A stretch of 64,000 nucleotides of DNA from Pseudoxanthomonas winnipegensis (GTDB lineage Bacteria; Pseudomonadota; Gammaproteobacteria; Xanthomonadales; Xanthomonadaceae). Below are positions 1 through 8,800 of the stretch, one piece after another. Positions within the stretch are counted from its first letter, which is position 1, and each line of letters opens with the position of its first letter. The stretch is from positions 62,001 through 126,000 of the forward strand of contig NZ_SHMH01000001.1 in the NCBI RefSeq assembly GCF_004283755.1. The letters run 5' to 3'. The notes below the pieces were generated by a model. It did no database searches. It saw nothing but the letters and a program-made list of their open reading frames with translations, and was not told the origin of the DNA. The translations under genes and the position numbers were made by a program.

Positions 1-512
1 ATCTGGTCGTGGATGCGCACGCCCTTGGCCATGGCGCGCAGGAACTCCTCGGTCACCGGCTTGTTGACCTCGACCAGGTACTCCTTCTCGTGGCGATTCT
101 CGGCGCGCAGGATCTGGTTGACGATGTCGCCGTTGCTGGTCATCAGGATCAGCCCTTCGGAGTCCTTGTCCAGCCGCCCGATCGGGAAGATGCGCTGCTC
201 GTGGCCGACGAAGTCGACGATGTTGCCCTTGACGCTGGCCTCGGTGGTGCAGGTGATGCCGACCGGCTTGTTCAGCGCGATATAGACGTGGCGCCGCCCG
301 CTCGACTTGGACACCGTCCGCGCGCGCAGGGGCTGGCCATCGACCAGGACCACGTCCTCCGGCCCCACCACCGCGCCCGCACCGGCCGGATGCCCGTTGA
401 CCGTCACCCGCCGCTCCCCGATCAGCCGATCGGCCTCGCGCCGCGAGCAGAAGCCGGTCTCGGCGATGTGCTTGTTGAGGCGGGTGGGGGTGGGGGGGAA
501 GGTGTCGGTCAT
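1..512 (-). CDS. rluF: 23S rRNA pseudouridine synthase, RluF-like (C-terminal part cut by window edge)
   Basis: Seen: about 170 N-terminal residues starting MTDTFPPT; the stop lies beyond base 1. An S4 RNA-binding domain comes first (RLNKHIAETGFCSRREADRL, about residues 9-60), then the RsuA/RluB/RluF catalytic core with the motif IGRLDKDSEGL, whose Asp is the catalytic nucleophile. Family knowledge: RluF isomerises U2604 of 23S rRNA (E. coli RluF also acts on tRNA-Tyr); the full protein is near 290 residues. The wording around HVYIALNKPVGITCTTE favours RluF over RluB or RluE, but without the C-terminus the specificity stays probable. The region just upstream of the start holds 6- and 7-bp tandem repeats. 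A second RsuA-family enzyme lies at 45396-46184. Confidence 0.85.
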   Translation of the reverse strand, partial: MTDTFPPTPTRLNKHIAETGFCSRREADRLIGERRVTVNGHPAGAGAVVGPEDVVLVDGQPLRARTVSKSSGRRHVYIALNKPVGITCTTEASVKGNIVDFVGHEQRIFPIGRLDKDSEGLILMTSNGDIVNQILRAENRHEKEYLVEVNKPVTEEFLRAMAKGVRIHDQ

Positions 513-523
513 GGAGGCGGTTG

Positions 524-584
524 GGGATTCGGGATTCGGGATTCGGGATTCGGGATTGGCGTTGGCGTTGGCGTTGGCGTTGGC
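524..584. repeat. Two adjacent microsatellites upstream of rluF
   Basis: GGGATTC is repeated almost five times (524-557), followed directly by GGCGTT repeated about 4.5 times (558-584). The tract begins 12 bases upstream of the rluF start codon on the minus strand, so it lies in the leader or promoter. Copy number changes by slipped-strand mispairing could alter expression; that is inference. Confidence 0.9.
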
Positions 585-612
585 AGCGTCGCGTCAGACC
601 GCGTGATCCGCC

Positions 613-641
613 CCCTCCCTTGCGCGTAGCGCAGGGGAGGG
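613..641. repeat. Stem-loop in the rluF-deaD intergenic region
   Basis: CCCTCCCTTGCGC (613-625) pairs with GCGCAGGGGAGGG (629-641) around a GTA loop, 13 bp with one G-U pair. It is followed by a G-rich stretch and a GTTGC-rich stretch resembling the centre of the repeat at 24421-24980. No gene is visible in 513-782. It may end transcription of deaD, or be one copy of a dispersed palindrome. Confidence 0.6.
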
Positions 642-782
642 TTGGGGAGGGGTCAGCTGTTGCGGTTGCTCTTGCTGTTGCTTGAGCCCAAACATCGCGC
701 GAGGGGCAAAAGCATCCCTCCCCCTCAATCGCTAGCCGCGATTTCGATCTCCCCAGCGCTGCGCGCAAGGGCGGGGCGAAGC

Positions 783-2708
783 TCAGTCCTTCGGCGGGCC
801 CTTGCGGTGCGGCTTGGCCGCCGGCTTGAAGCCGGGCTTGCCGCCCGGGCGTGGCTTGCCGGCGCCGGGGCGGGCCGAGGCCGGGCGGAAGCCGCGCGGG
901 GCCTCGTCGCCGGCGTCCTCACCGACCTTGTGGATTTTCAGCTGCTGGCCCGACACCCAGACCTTCTTCAGGTGGGTCAGGGTCTCGCGCGGCATGCCCT
1001 CGGGCAGATCCAGGATCGAATACTCGTCCTGGATGTCGATGCGGCCGATGTAGCGGCTCTCCAGCCCGGCCTCGTTGGCGATGGCGCCGACGATGTTGGC
1101 CGGCTTGACGCCATGGGCGTGGCCGACCTGGATGCGGTAACGCTCCATGCCGACCTCGGCCTCGCCGGCCGGCGCGCGCCGCGGGCGTTCGGCCGATGCC
1201 TCGTCGAAGGATGCAGGCGCCGGGCGCTCCGGGCGCGCGCGTTCGCTCCGCTCGCCCGGCTCGAAACGCGGCGGACGCTCGCCGCGTTCAGCGCGCTCGG
1301 GGCGCGGCGCACGCTCGTAGCGCTCGCTGCGCTCCGGACGCGCGGCGCGCTCGGGTCGCTCGCCGCGCGGCGCGCGGTCGGCCGACAGCAGCAGCGGCGT
1401 GTCGCCCTGCAGCAGCCGCGCCAGCGCCGCGGCGATGTCCACCGCCGGCACGTTGTGCTCGCGCTCGTAGGTCTCGATCAGCGCGCGGTACTCGCCCGCC
1501 TCGCCGGTAGCCAGCGTATCGGTGATGCGCGCCAGGAACCGCGCCACGCGGCGGTCGTTGACCGCCTCGACCGTGGGCAGCTGCATCTCGGTGATCGGCT
1601 GGCGCGTGGCGCGCTCGATCGCGCGCAGCATCGACTTCTCGCGCGGGGTCACGAACAGGATCGCCTCGCCGCTGCGCCCGGCGCGGCCGGTGCGGCCGAT
1701 GCGATGGACGTAGCTCTCGGTGTCGTAGGGGATGTCGTAGTTCAGCACGTGGCTGATGCGCTCCACGTCCAGCCCGCGCGCGGCCACGTCGGTGGCCACC
1801 AGGATGTCCAGCTTGCCGTCCTTGAGCTGGGCGATGGTCTTTTCGCGCTGCGCCTGCTGCATGTCGCCGTTGATCGCGGCGGCGGCCAGGCCGCGGGCCT
1901 GCAGCTTCTCGGCCAGTTCCTCGGTGCCGGCCTTGGTGCGGGCGAAGATGATCATCGCATCGAAGGTCTCGGCCTCCAGGATGCGGGTCAGCGCGTCGAG
2001 CTTGTGCAGGCCCGAGACGAACCAGTAACGCTGGCTGATGTTGGCCGACGTAGTGGTCTTGGACGCGATGGTGACTTCGGCCGGATCGTTGAGATAGGTC
2101 TGGGCGATGCGGCGGATCTGCGCCGGCATGGTCGCCGAGAACAGCGCCACCTGGCGGGTGGGCGGCGTCTTCTGCAGCACGGTCTCGACATCGTCGATGA
2201 AGCCCATGCGCAGCATCTCGTCGGCCTCGTCCAGCACCAGCGTGGTCAGGCCGGACAGGTCCAGCGAGCCGCGCTCCAGGTGATCGATCACCCGGCCCGG
2301 CGTGCCCACCACCACGTGCACGCCGCGCTTGAGCGCCTGCAGCTGCGGGTAGTAGCTCTGCCCGCCGTAGATGGGCAAGACGTGGAAGCCGGGGATCTTG
2401 GCCGCGTACTTCTGGAACGCCTCGGCCACCTGGATGGCCAGCTCGCGCGTGGGCGCCAGCACCAGCACCTGCGGCTTGCCGGCCGACAGGTCCAGGTTGG
2501 ACAGCACCGGCAGGGCGAACGCCGCGGTCTTGCCGGTGCCGGTCTGCGCGGTGCCCAGCACATCGCGCCCGGCCAGCATCGCCGGAATGGTGGCGGCCTG
2601 GATGGGCGAAGGCGACTCGTAGCCGACGGCGACCAGGGCGGCCTGGACCGGCGCGGACAGGCCAAGGGCGGAGAACGGCACCGCGGGTGCGGCAGTTTCG
2701 GAAGACAT
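783..2708 (-). CDS. deaD: DEAD-box ATP-dependent RNA helicase, DeaD/CsdA type
   Basis: 641 residues. Seen in order: Q-motif region (FSALGLSAPVQAALVAVGY), Walker A AQTGTGKT (about residue 47), PTRELA, TPGR, the DEAD box as VLDEADEML (about 157), SAT as LFSATMP, VATDVAARGLD and HRIGRTGRAGR (about 333). After a charged Arg/Glu/Pro low-complexity linker (about 430-500) comes a DbpA-type RNA-binding domain (RYRIQVGHAHGVKPANIV to VWVSGQQLKIHKV), then a Gly/Lys/Pro-rich basic tail. Family knowledge: DeaD unwinds structured RNA in ribosome assembly and mRNA decay, often at low temperature. The linker resembles the Arg-rich tails of RhlE/DeaD proteins in the family. Start chosen at MSSETAAP, 133 bases after the stop of the ubiM-like gene. 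Confidence 0.95.
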   Translation of the reverse strand: MSSETAAPAVPFSALGLSAPVQAALVAVGYESPSPIQAATIPAMLAGRDVLGTAQTGTGKTAAFALPVLSNLDLSAGKPQVLVLAPTRELAIQVAEAFQKYAAKIPGFHVLPIYGGQSYYPQLQALKRGVHVVVGTPGRVIDHLERGSLDLSGLTTLVLDEADEMLRMGFIDDVETVLQKTPPTRQVALFSATMPAQIRRIAQTYLNDPAEVTIASKTTTSANISQRYWFVSGLHKLDALTRILEAETFDAMIIFARTKAGTEELAEKLQARGLAAAAINGDMQQAQREKTIAQLKDGKLDILVATDVAARGLDVERISHVLNYDIPYDTESYVHRIGRTGRAGRSGEAILFVTPREKSMLRAIERATRQPITEMQLPTVEAVNDRRVARFLARITDTLATGEAGEYRALIETYEREHNVPAVDIAAALARLLQGDTPLLLSADRAPRGERPERAARPERSERYERAPRPERAERGERPPRFEPGERSERARPERPAPASFDEASAERPRRAPAGEAEVGMERYRIQVGHAHGVKPANIVGAIANEAGLESRYIGRIDIQDEYSILDLPEGMPRETLTHLKKVWVSGQQLKIHKVGEDAGDEAPRGFRPASARPGAGKPRPGGKPGFKPAAKPHRKGPPKD

Positions 2709-2841
2709 GATGCAGCTCGCTTGAAGACGCGTAACGGCCGCCTATTGTGCGCCCTGGCGGCCCGACGCGCTTTGAATGGCGCTTTCCGCCGGATTCGGGC
2801 CCTGACCCACCCGGCAGGGTCCGCGGCGCCGGACCGGCGAA

Positions 2842-3996
2842 TTAGTGCTGCAAATGGTGCTGCAAGGCATGCCGGAAGGGCGGCACCGCCGCGGCCAGGC
2901 GCAGCGCGCCGCCGCGCAGCAGGCGCGCGCCCGGGCGCTCGTCCGCGTACAGCCGCGCCACCAGCTGGGTGGCCGCGTACAGCGGCCAGGTCGCGCGCCG
3001 GTGGGCGCGGGCGTAGGCATGCAGCGGCGCCGGATCGCCCGCATCCGCGTGGCCGTCCAGCGCATCGGCCAGGCGCCCCACCCCGCCCAGGCCGAAGTTG
3101 AAGCCGTGCGCGGTCACCGGGTGCATGCCCACCGCCGCATCGCCGGCCAGGGCGAAGCGGGCCCCGGCCAGGCGCCGGGCGTAGCTGGACACGAGTGGAT
3201 AGACATGGCGCGTGCTGGCCAGGCGCATCGCGCCCAGGCGGCCTTCGCACAGGCGCGAGACCTCGGCCGAGAAGGCGGTCTCGTCCAGCTGCAGCATCGC
3301 CGCGGCGCGCTGCGGGCTCAGGGTCAGCACCAGCGAGGACACCGCGCCGGTCAGCGGCAGCAGCGCCACCGTCGCCCCGTAGGCGAACCACTCCAGCGCC
3401 ACGCCGTGGTGCGGCTGCGCGTGGGCGACGTGGCAGACCAGCATGCTGCGGCCCAGCTCGTGCAGCTCGGCGCCGACGCCCAGCTGCCGGCGCAGCGCGG
3501 ACAGGCGCCCGTCCGCGGCCACCAGCAGGTCGGCCTGCAGGACCAGACCGTCGTCCAGCGTGGCCTCGACCCGGTCGGGGTGGCGGCGCAGGCTGGCCAC
3601 GCCGGCGCCGTCGAGCAGGGTCACGCCCGGGTGCGTCAGCGCGGCCTCGAATGCCGCCTGCCGCAGGCGGTGGTTGGCCACCAGCCAGCCCAGCGGCGCG
3701 CCCTGGCCTTCCCCGCCGCCGATGTCCAGGGCGAACGGCGACACGCCGTCCTGCACCCGCGCCTGGCGCAGCGGCGAGATCTTCTGCGCGTCCAACCGCG
3801 GCCAGACCGACAGCGCCTCCAGCAGCTGCCGCGAGGCATGGGTCAGGGCGATCTCGCGGCCGTCGAAGGCGGGCGCTTCCAGCGCCGCGCGCGGCTGGCG
3901 ATCGACCACCGCGACGCGGCGCCCCTGCGCGGCCAGCGCGCGCGCCAGGCACAGCCCGACCGGGCCCGCGCCACCAATGACCACGTCGAACCGCAT
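2842..3996 (-). CDS. ubiM: FAD-dependent ubiquinone-pathway hydroxylase, UbiM-like (UbiH/COQ6 family)
   Basis: 384 residues from MRFDVVIGG; an in-frame extension to 4083 exists but the Rossmann motif starts right after this Met, so the shorter start is chosen. Seen: FAD-binding GGAGPVGL, the DG motif AADGRLSALR, and the GD motif in GDAAVGMHPVTAHGFNFGL. Family knowledge: class A flavoprotein monooxygenases of this group hydroxylate the aromatic ring of ubiquinone precursors. The HPVTAHGFN wording in the GD motif, instead of the usual HPxxGQGxN, is what I associate with UbiM (5-demethoxyubiquinol hydroxylase). UbiH or UbiF function is possible. The protein is probably peripheral on the inner membrane. 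Its neighbours give no further clue. Confidence 0.75.
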   Translation of the reverse strand: MRFDVVIGGAGPVGLCLARALAAQGRRVAVVDRQPRAALEAPAFDGREIALTHASRQLLEALSVWPRLDAQKISPLRQARVQDGVSPFALDIGGGEGQGAPLGWLVANHRLRQAAFEAALTHPGVTLLDGAGVASLRRHPDRVEATLDDGLVLQADLLVAADGRLSALRRQLGVGAELHELGRSMLVCHVAHAQPHHGVALEWFAYGATVALLPLTGAVSSLVLTLSPQRAAAMLQLDETAFSAEVSRLCEGRLGAMRLASTRHVYPLVSSYARRLAGARFALAGDAAVGMHPVTAHGFNFGLGGVGRLADALDGHADAGDPAPLHAYARAHRRATWPLYAATQLVARLYADERPGARLLRGGALRLAAAVPPFRHALQHHLQH

Positions 3997-4137
3997 GTGC
4001 GCACCTGCCAAGATGAGAATGGCTCGCATCCTAGCGGGATCGGTGCGCGCCGCATTGATCTGGCGCAAGGCCGGCTGTGACAAGCGGCGCGTCGGCGCGA
4101 ATCACCCTGGCATCGACGCACACTGCCCCCTTATTCC

Positions 4138-4665
4138 ATGGACGACCTCGCCATGCCCTCGGCCACCGCGCCTGACCCCGCTGCCCAGACGCGCTTCCAG
4201 TCCCTGCTGGAGGCCCATCGCGGCATCGTGCTCAAGGTCGCGGCCAGCTATGCCTTCCACCCCGAGGACCGCGCCGAGCTGGCGCAGGAGATCGCCGCGC
4301 AGCTGTGGCGCGCGTTTCCACGCTACGACGGCGACCGCCCGTTCTCGACCTGGATGTACCGCATCGCGCTGAACGTGGCGATCTCGCAAGTGCGCGGCCA
4401 CGCGCTGCGCCAGCGCCACGCCTTGCCGATGGACGAGGACCTGCACGACCTGGCCGATCCCAACGCGGCCGATCCCGAACGCGACCAGCAGCTGCGTTTG
4501 CTGCGCGACTTCATGGCCCGCCAGCCGCCGCTGGAGCGCGCCCTGCTGGTGCTGTACCTGGAAGACCGCCCCACGCGCGAGATCGCCGAGATCCTGGGCC
4601 TGACCCAGACCAATGTCACCACCAAGATCGCGCGGCTCAAGCAGCGCATCCGCGCCGAACTCTGA
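4138..4665 (+). CDS. ECF-type RNA polymerase sigma factor
   Basis: 175 residues. Seen: region 2 (ELAQEIAAQLWRAFPRYDGDRPFSTWMYRIALNVAI, about residues 42-80), a short acidic linker (MDEDLHDLADPNAADPERD), and region 4 with HTH (PTREIAEILGLTQTNVTTKIARLKQRIR, about 142-172). Family knowledge: extracytoplasmic-function sigma factors direct RNA polymerase to a small regulon and are usually held by a membrane or soluble anti-sigma. The next gene, 33 bases downstream on the same strand, encodes a four-helix membrane protein and is the candidate partner. Start uncertain: a second Met at 4153 is in frame, and neither has a clear Shine-Dalgarno sequence. Confidence 0.9.
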   Translation: MDDLAMPSATAPDPAAQTRFQSLLEAHRGIVLKVAASYAFHPEDRAELAQEIAAQLWRAFPRYDGDRPFSTWMYRIALNVAISQVRGHALRQRHALPMDEDLHDLADPNAADPERDQQLRLLRDFMARQPPLERALLVLYLEDRPTREIAEILGLTQTNVTTKIARLKQRIRAEL

Positions 4666-4698
4666 CCACTGCCGCCCTCCCTACCCTGGACTTCTCAC

Positions 4699-5349
4699 AT
4701 GGACCACATCATGGAACCCGACGAACTCAAGGCCGCCTGGCAAACCCTGGGCCGCCGCATCGAACAGTCCGACACGCTGGCCCGGCAGCTGCTGCGCGAA
4801 CGCGGGCTGGACCGGGTGCGCGGCAACATGCGCTGGATGTATGCGGGCAAGATCGCGCAGATCCTGTTCGGCGATGCGCTGATCTACTTCGGCATCACCA
4901 CCGGCCTCAAGCACCTGGCCACGCCGCACCTGCTGGCCTGCAGCGTGCTCATGCTGGCCTATGGCGTGCTGACCCTGGTGCTGGCCGGCCTGACGCTGAG
5001 CCGGATCTCGAAGATCGACTACGCCGCGCCGGTGCTGGACATCCAGCGACGCGCCCTGGGCCTGATGCGGCTGCAGAGCCTGTCCAACCGGTGGCTGGGA
5101 CTGCCGTGGTGGTTCCTGTGGATCGCCATCTTCGTCCTGGAGGTGAAGGCCAATCTGGGCGCGGACCTGTTCGTCACCGCGCCGGCCTTCGTCTGGGTCA
5201 ACGCCGCCGTCGGCGCGATCGGCCTGATCGCGACCCTGGCGTATCTGCGCCGCCGCGACGCCCGCCTGGGCGAGGGGAACGACGCGCCGCGCAGCCTGCG
5301 CGACGCCCGGCGCACCCTGGACGAGCTGCACGCCTTCGAACGCGAATGA
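4699..5349 (+). CDS. Four-helix membrane protein, candidate partner of the ECF sigma factor
   Basis: 216 residues. Seen: a charged N-terminal segment of about 45 residues (EPDELKAAWQTLGRRIEQ), then hydrophobic helices near residues 50-70, 76-100, 133-152 and 160-186, and a charged tail ending RTLDELHAFERE. There is no His-x3-Cys-x2-Cys zinc anti-sigma motif. Context: it follows the sigma gene by 33 bases in the same direction, so co-transcription is likely. Inference: a membrane anti-sigma or sensor whose cytoplasmic N-terminus or tail holds the sigma factor. I do not recognise the family with certainty. A Met at 4711 is an alternative start. Confidence 0.7.
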   Translation: MDHIMEPDELKAAWQTLGRRIEQSDTLARQLLRERGLDRVRGNMRWMYAGKIAQILFGDALIYFGITTGLKHLATPHLLACSVLMLAYGVLTLVLAGLTLSRISKIDYAAPVLDIQRRALGLMRLQSLSNRWLGLPWWFLWIAIFVLEVKANLGADLFVTAPAFVWVNAAVGAIGLIATLAYLRRRDARLGEGNDAPRSLRDARRTLDELHAFERE

Positions 5350-5396
5350 GCGCCGCGGCCCGGGGCGGGGCCTGTCATCCGTCCCCGCTCGGGCCC

Positions 5397-5402
5397 TAGA
5401 CT
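5397..5402 (+). promoter_or_regulatory. -10-like box TAGACT, six bases before the start codon
   Basis: TAGACT fits TAnnnT and ends six bases before the ATG at 5409, with no Shine-Dalgarno sequence between. This spacing places the transcription start at or next to the ATG, suggesting a leaderless mRNA. Confidence 0.45.
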
Positions 5403-5408
5403 GCGCGC

Positions 5409-5633
5409 ATGCAGATCCTCGAATTCGATCTCGACGACGAATACGTCGAACTCCACATCCTGCTCAAGCTGTGCGGCCTGGTCGACAGCGGCGGCATGGG
5501 CAAGCAGGTGGTCGCCAGCGGCGTGGTCAGCGTCGATGGCGCTCAGGAGCTGCGCAAGACCGCCAAGATCCGCGCCGGCCAGGTCGTGCGGGTGGAGGAT
5601 CAGGTCGAGATCCGGGTGATGGATCCGGCCTGA
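5409..5633 (+). CDS. ybcJ: Small S4-domain RNA-binding protein, YbcJ-like
   Basis: 74 residues. Seen: a single S4 fold spanning nearly the whole protein (LHILLKLCGLVDSGGMGKQV, GVVSVDGAQELRKTAKIRAGQVV). Family knowledge: YbcJ-type proteins are stand-alone S4 domains thought to bind structured RNA; their target is poorly known. The gene sits alone between the sigma/membrane pair and the convergent small gene at 5652-5876. It has no visible ribosome-binding site, and a -10-like box lies directly in front (see 5397-5402). Confidence 0.85.
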   Translation: MQILEFDLDDEYVELHILLKLCGLVDSGGMGKQVVASGVVSVDGAQELRKTAKIRAGQVVRVEDQVEIRVMDPA

Positions 5634-5651
5634 GCCCGACGGCGCGGGCCA

Positions 5652-5876
5652 TCAGGCCTGGCGTTCGCTTCCCGGCGCGTGGCGGGCAAGGATGACGCGG
5701 ATGCGGCCCTGCGCGTGTTCCGCATCCTCAGGCGCCGCCTGGGACACGATGTCCGCGCACAGCGCATCGAACTGCTTGCGGAAGATGCGCGGCTCGCGCA
5801 GATGCGTGACCCACTCGGCCACGTCGCGTTCCAGCCGATCCAGTGCGGCGTCCAGCGCCTGGCGTGTCAGGGTCAT
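5652..5876 (-). CDS. Small helical protein of unknown function, coupled to the glucan synthase gene
   Basis: 74 residues, start MTLTRQALDAALDRLERDV. The ATG overlaps the TGA of the glucan synthase gene as ATGA (5873-5876), a typical sign of translational coupling. The product is predicted mostly helical and soluble, with regularly spaced Leu and charged residues and no signal peptide or membrane segment. I recognise no family. Because it is the last gene of the transcript and tied to translation of a very large membrane enzyme, a role connected with cyclic glucan synthesis is plausible but unproven. Longer in-frame extensions upstream are shadows of the larger gene. Confidence 0.7.
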   Translation of the reverse strand: MTLTRQALDAALDRLERDVAEWVTHLREPRIFRKQFDALCADIVSQAAPEDAEHAQGRIRVILARHAPGSERQA

Positions 5877-8800
5877 GACGAACCTCCCGGCAGATTGATC
5901 TGCACCTGGTGGACCGCGCCGTCGTCGTGCAGCGCGAAACGGTTGCCCGGCTGGCGCACGCCGTCCACCGACAACGACGGTGCGGCCGCCTCCCCGTAAC
6001 GCACCGTGATGGCGTAGGTGGCCTGGCCAGCGGCGTATTGCAGGCTGAAGGCCTCCCAGCCGGCCGGCACGCGCGGTTCCAGCGTCAGCATCTGACCCTC
6101 GCGGCGCAGGCCCAGCAGCGATTCGAGCAGCAGCCGGTACATCCAGCCGGCCGAGCCGGTGTACCAGGTCCAGCCGCCGCTGCCGGCGTGGTCGCCCACG
6201 GCGTAGACGTCGGCGGCCATCACATAGGGTTCGACCCGGTAGCGCGCCACGCCTTGCGCATCGCGCGCATGGTGGATGGGGTTGATCATCTCCAGCAGCT
6301 GCCAGGCGCGTTCGACCTGACCCAGCTCGGCGAAGGCCATCACCGTCCACACCGCGGCATGGGTGTACTGGCCGCCGTTCTCGCGCACGCCAGGCACGTA
6401 GCCGCGGATATAGCCCGGGTCCGGGCCGTGGCGGTCGAACGGCGGATCCAGCAGCTGGATGATGCCCGCCTCAGGCTTGACCAGATGCGTGTCCAGCGCG
6501 GCCATCGCCTGCTGCACGCGCTGGGCCTGGCCGGCACCGGACAGCACCGCCCAGCTCTGCGAGATCGAATCGATCCGGCATTCCTGCGCCTGCGCCGAGC
6601 CCAGCGGCGTGCCGTCGTCGAACCACGCGCGCCGGTACCAGCCGCCATCCCAGGCGTGCTCCTCGATGCGCGCGGCCAGCGTGTCGGCCTGCGCCTGGCA
6701 CCAGTCCGCGAACGCGCTCTCCCCGCGCCGCCGCGCCACCGGGACGAAGGCCTTGAGCACGTGGATCAGGAAGAAGCCCAGCCACACGCTCTCGCCGCGA
6801 CCGTGCTCGCCGACCTTGTTCATGCCGTCGTTCCAGTCGCCGGTGCCCATCAGCGGCAGGCCACGCTCGCCGAGCAGGCGACAGCCGCGGCGCAGCGCCA
6901 GCACGCAGTGCTCGTACAGGCTGGCATCGCCGGCCGAGACCACCGGCAGGTCGTAGTAGGACTCCTCGTCGTCGTTGACCAGGCGGCCCTCGACGAAGCG
7001 CGCGCGCGCCTCCAGCACGCCCCAGTCCTGGGTGACGTCCAGATAGCGACAGGTCGCCAGCGGCAGCCACAGGTAGTCGTCCGAGCAGCGCGTGCGCACG
7101 CCGCGTCCGGTCGGCGGATGCCACCAGTGCATGGCATCGCCCTGCGGGAACTGCTGGGCGGCCGCGCGCAGCAGGTGTTCGCGCGCGACCTGCGGCAGGG
7201 CATGGACCATGGCCATGCAGTCCTGCAGCTGGTCGCGGAAGCCCCAGGCGCCGCCGGACTGGTAGAAGCCGCTGCGGCCGAAGTAGCGGCTGGCGATCAC
7301 CTGATAGAGCAGCCAGCCGTTGACCAGCAGGTCGAAGGCCGGATCGGGCGTGTTGACCCGGATGCCACCCAGCACGCCGCGCCAGTGGATGCGCACGCGG
7401 TCCAGCGCATCGTGCGCCGCGCCGGCGCCGCGGGTGCGCCGGGCCAGTTCGAGCGTGGCGCCGACATCGGCCGCCATGCCCAGCCGGAAGGTGGTCTCGA
7501 AGCTGCCGCCGGCTTCCAACGCGATCGGCACCTGCAGCGCGGCGCAGGCGTCCAGCCCCGGGCCGAAACGGCCGGACAGCCCCTCGCGGCGCAGTCCGGC
7601 CGGCGCGGCCAGGCTGCCGTTGCGGCCCAGGAACTCGAGCCGGTCGGCGGTGAACTGGCGCAGCAGCGTGCCGTCTTCCGGATTGACCCCGGCATCGACA
7701 TCGAAGAACGCGCAGCACCCCTCGAAATCGCCGTTGAACGGATTGCGCGCGGTGAGCACGCCGCTGGCGATGTCCACGTCGGTAATCAGATGCATCTGCG
7801 AGCGGCTGCGAAGGTCGGCCAGCACCCATTCGACATAGCCGGTGGCGCTGAGCCGGCGCGCGCGGCCGGACAGGTTGCGCAGCCTGAGCACGCTGTACTT
7901 CACCGCCAGCTCCGCATCCACGTACAGCCACAGCTCGCTGTGGATGCCGTCCTCGACGTGCTCGAACACGCTGTAGCCGAAGCCATGGCGCACCCGGTAC
8001 GCGCCGCTGCCCGAGCACGGCAGCGGCGTGGGCGACCACAGCTGGCCGCTGTCCTCGTCGCGCAGGTAGAACGCCTCGCCGCTGCTGTCGCACACCGGGT
8101 CGTTGTCCCAGGGCGTGAGGCGGTATTCGTGGGCGTTCTCGCCCCAGCTATAGCCGGCGCCGGATTCGGTCACCACCGCGCCCAGCACCGGGTTGGCCAG
8201 CAGGTTGGACCACGGCGCCGGCGTCGGCCGGCCGGGCGCCACGGTGATCACGTACTCGCGGCCATCGGCGCTGAAGCCGCCGGTGCCGTTGTCGAACTGC
8301 AGCGGCCCGGCCTGCAGCGGCTCGAACGGCCAGGGATCCTCGTCGGCCGGATCGGTCTGCACCACAGGCGGCAGCCCGGCCACGGCGCCCTCGCCCGCCC
8401 GCCAGGCGGCCGGTCGCGGCGGCTGCGCCGGCAGCGGCGCGGGCGGCTCACGCTCCAGCACCGGCAGGCGATCGACCTGCTCGGCCAGGGTGCCGGCGCG
8501 GTCGGTCAGCACCACGCGTGCCACCGACAGCAGCAGCACGCGGTCTTCCTGGCCCAGCTGCTGCACGGCGCGCACGAAGATGCCGCCGCGCCGCTCCAGC
8601 ACCTCGGCGCGCTGGTCGCGCGCCAGCAGCGCCAGGATCTGCTCCTGCAGCTGCTGGCGGTAGCCGGCCTGGCTCTCGTTCCAGATCACCAGGTCGGTCT
8701 CCAGGCCCTTCAGGCGCCAGTACTGGTGCGCCTGCACGACCTGTTCGACCAGCGGCAGGTGGTCCACGTCGGAGACCTGCAGCAGCACGATGGGCAGATC

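Noticed and set aside
642-3101. Plus-strand frame of 819 codons
   Set aside because: Antisense of the deaD gene, with repetitive Arg/Ala/Leu composition and no family resemblance.
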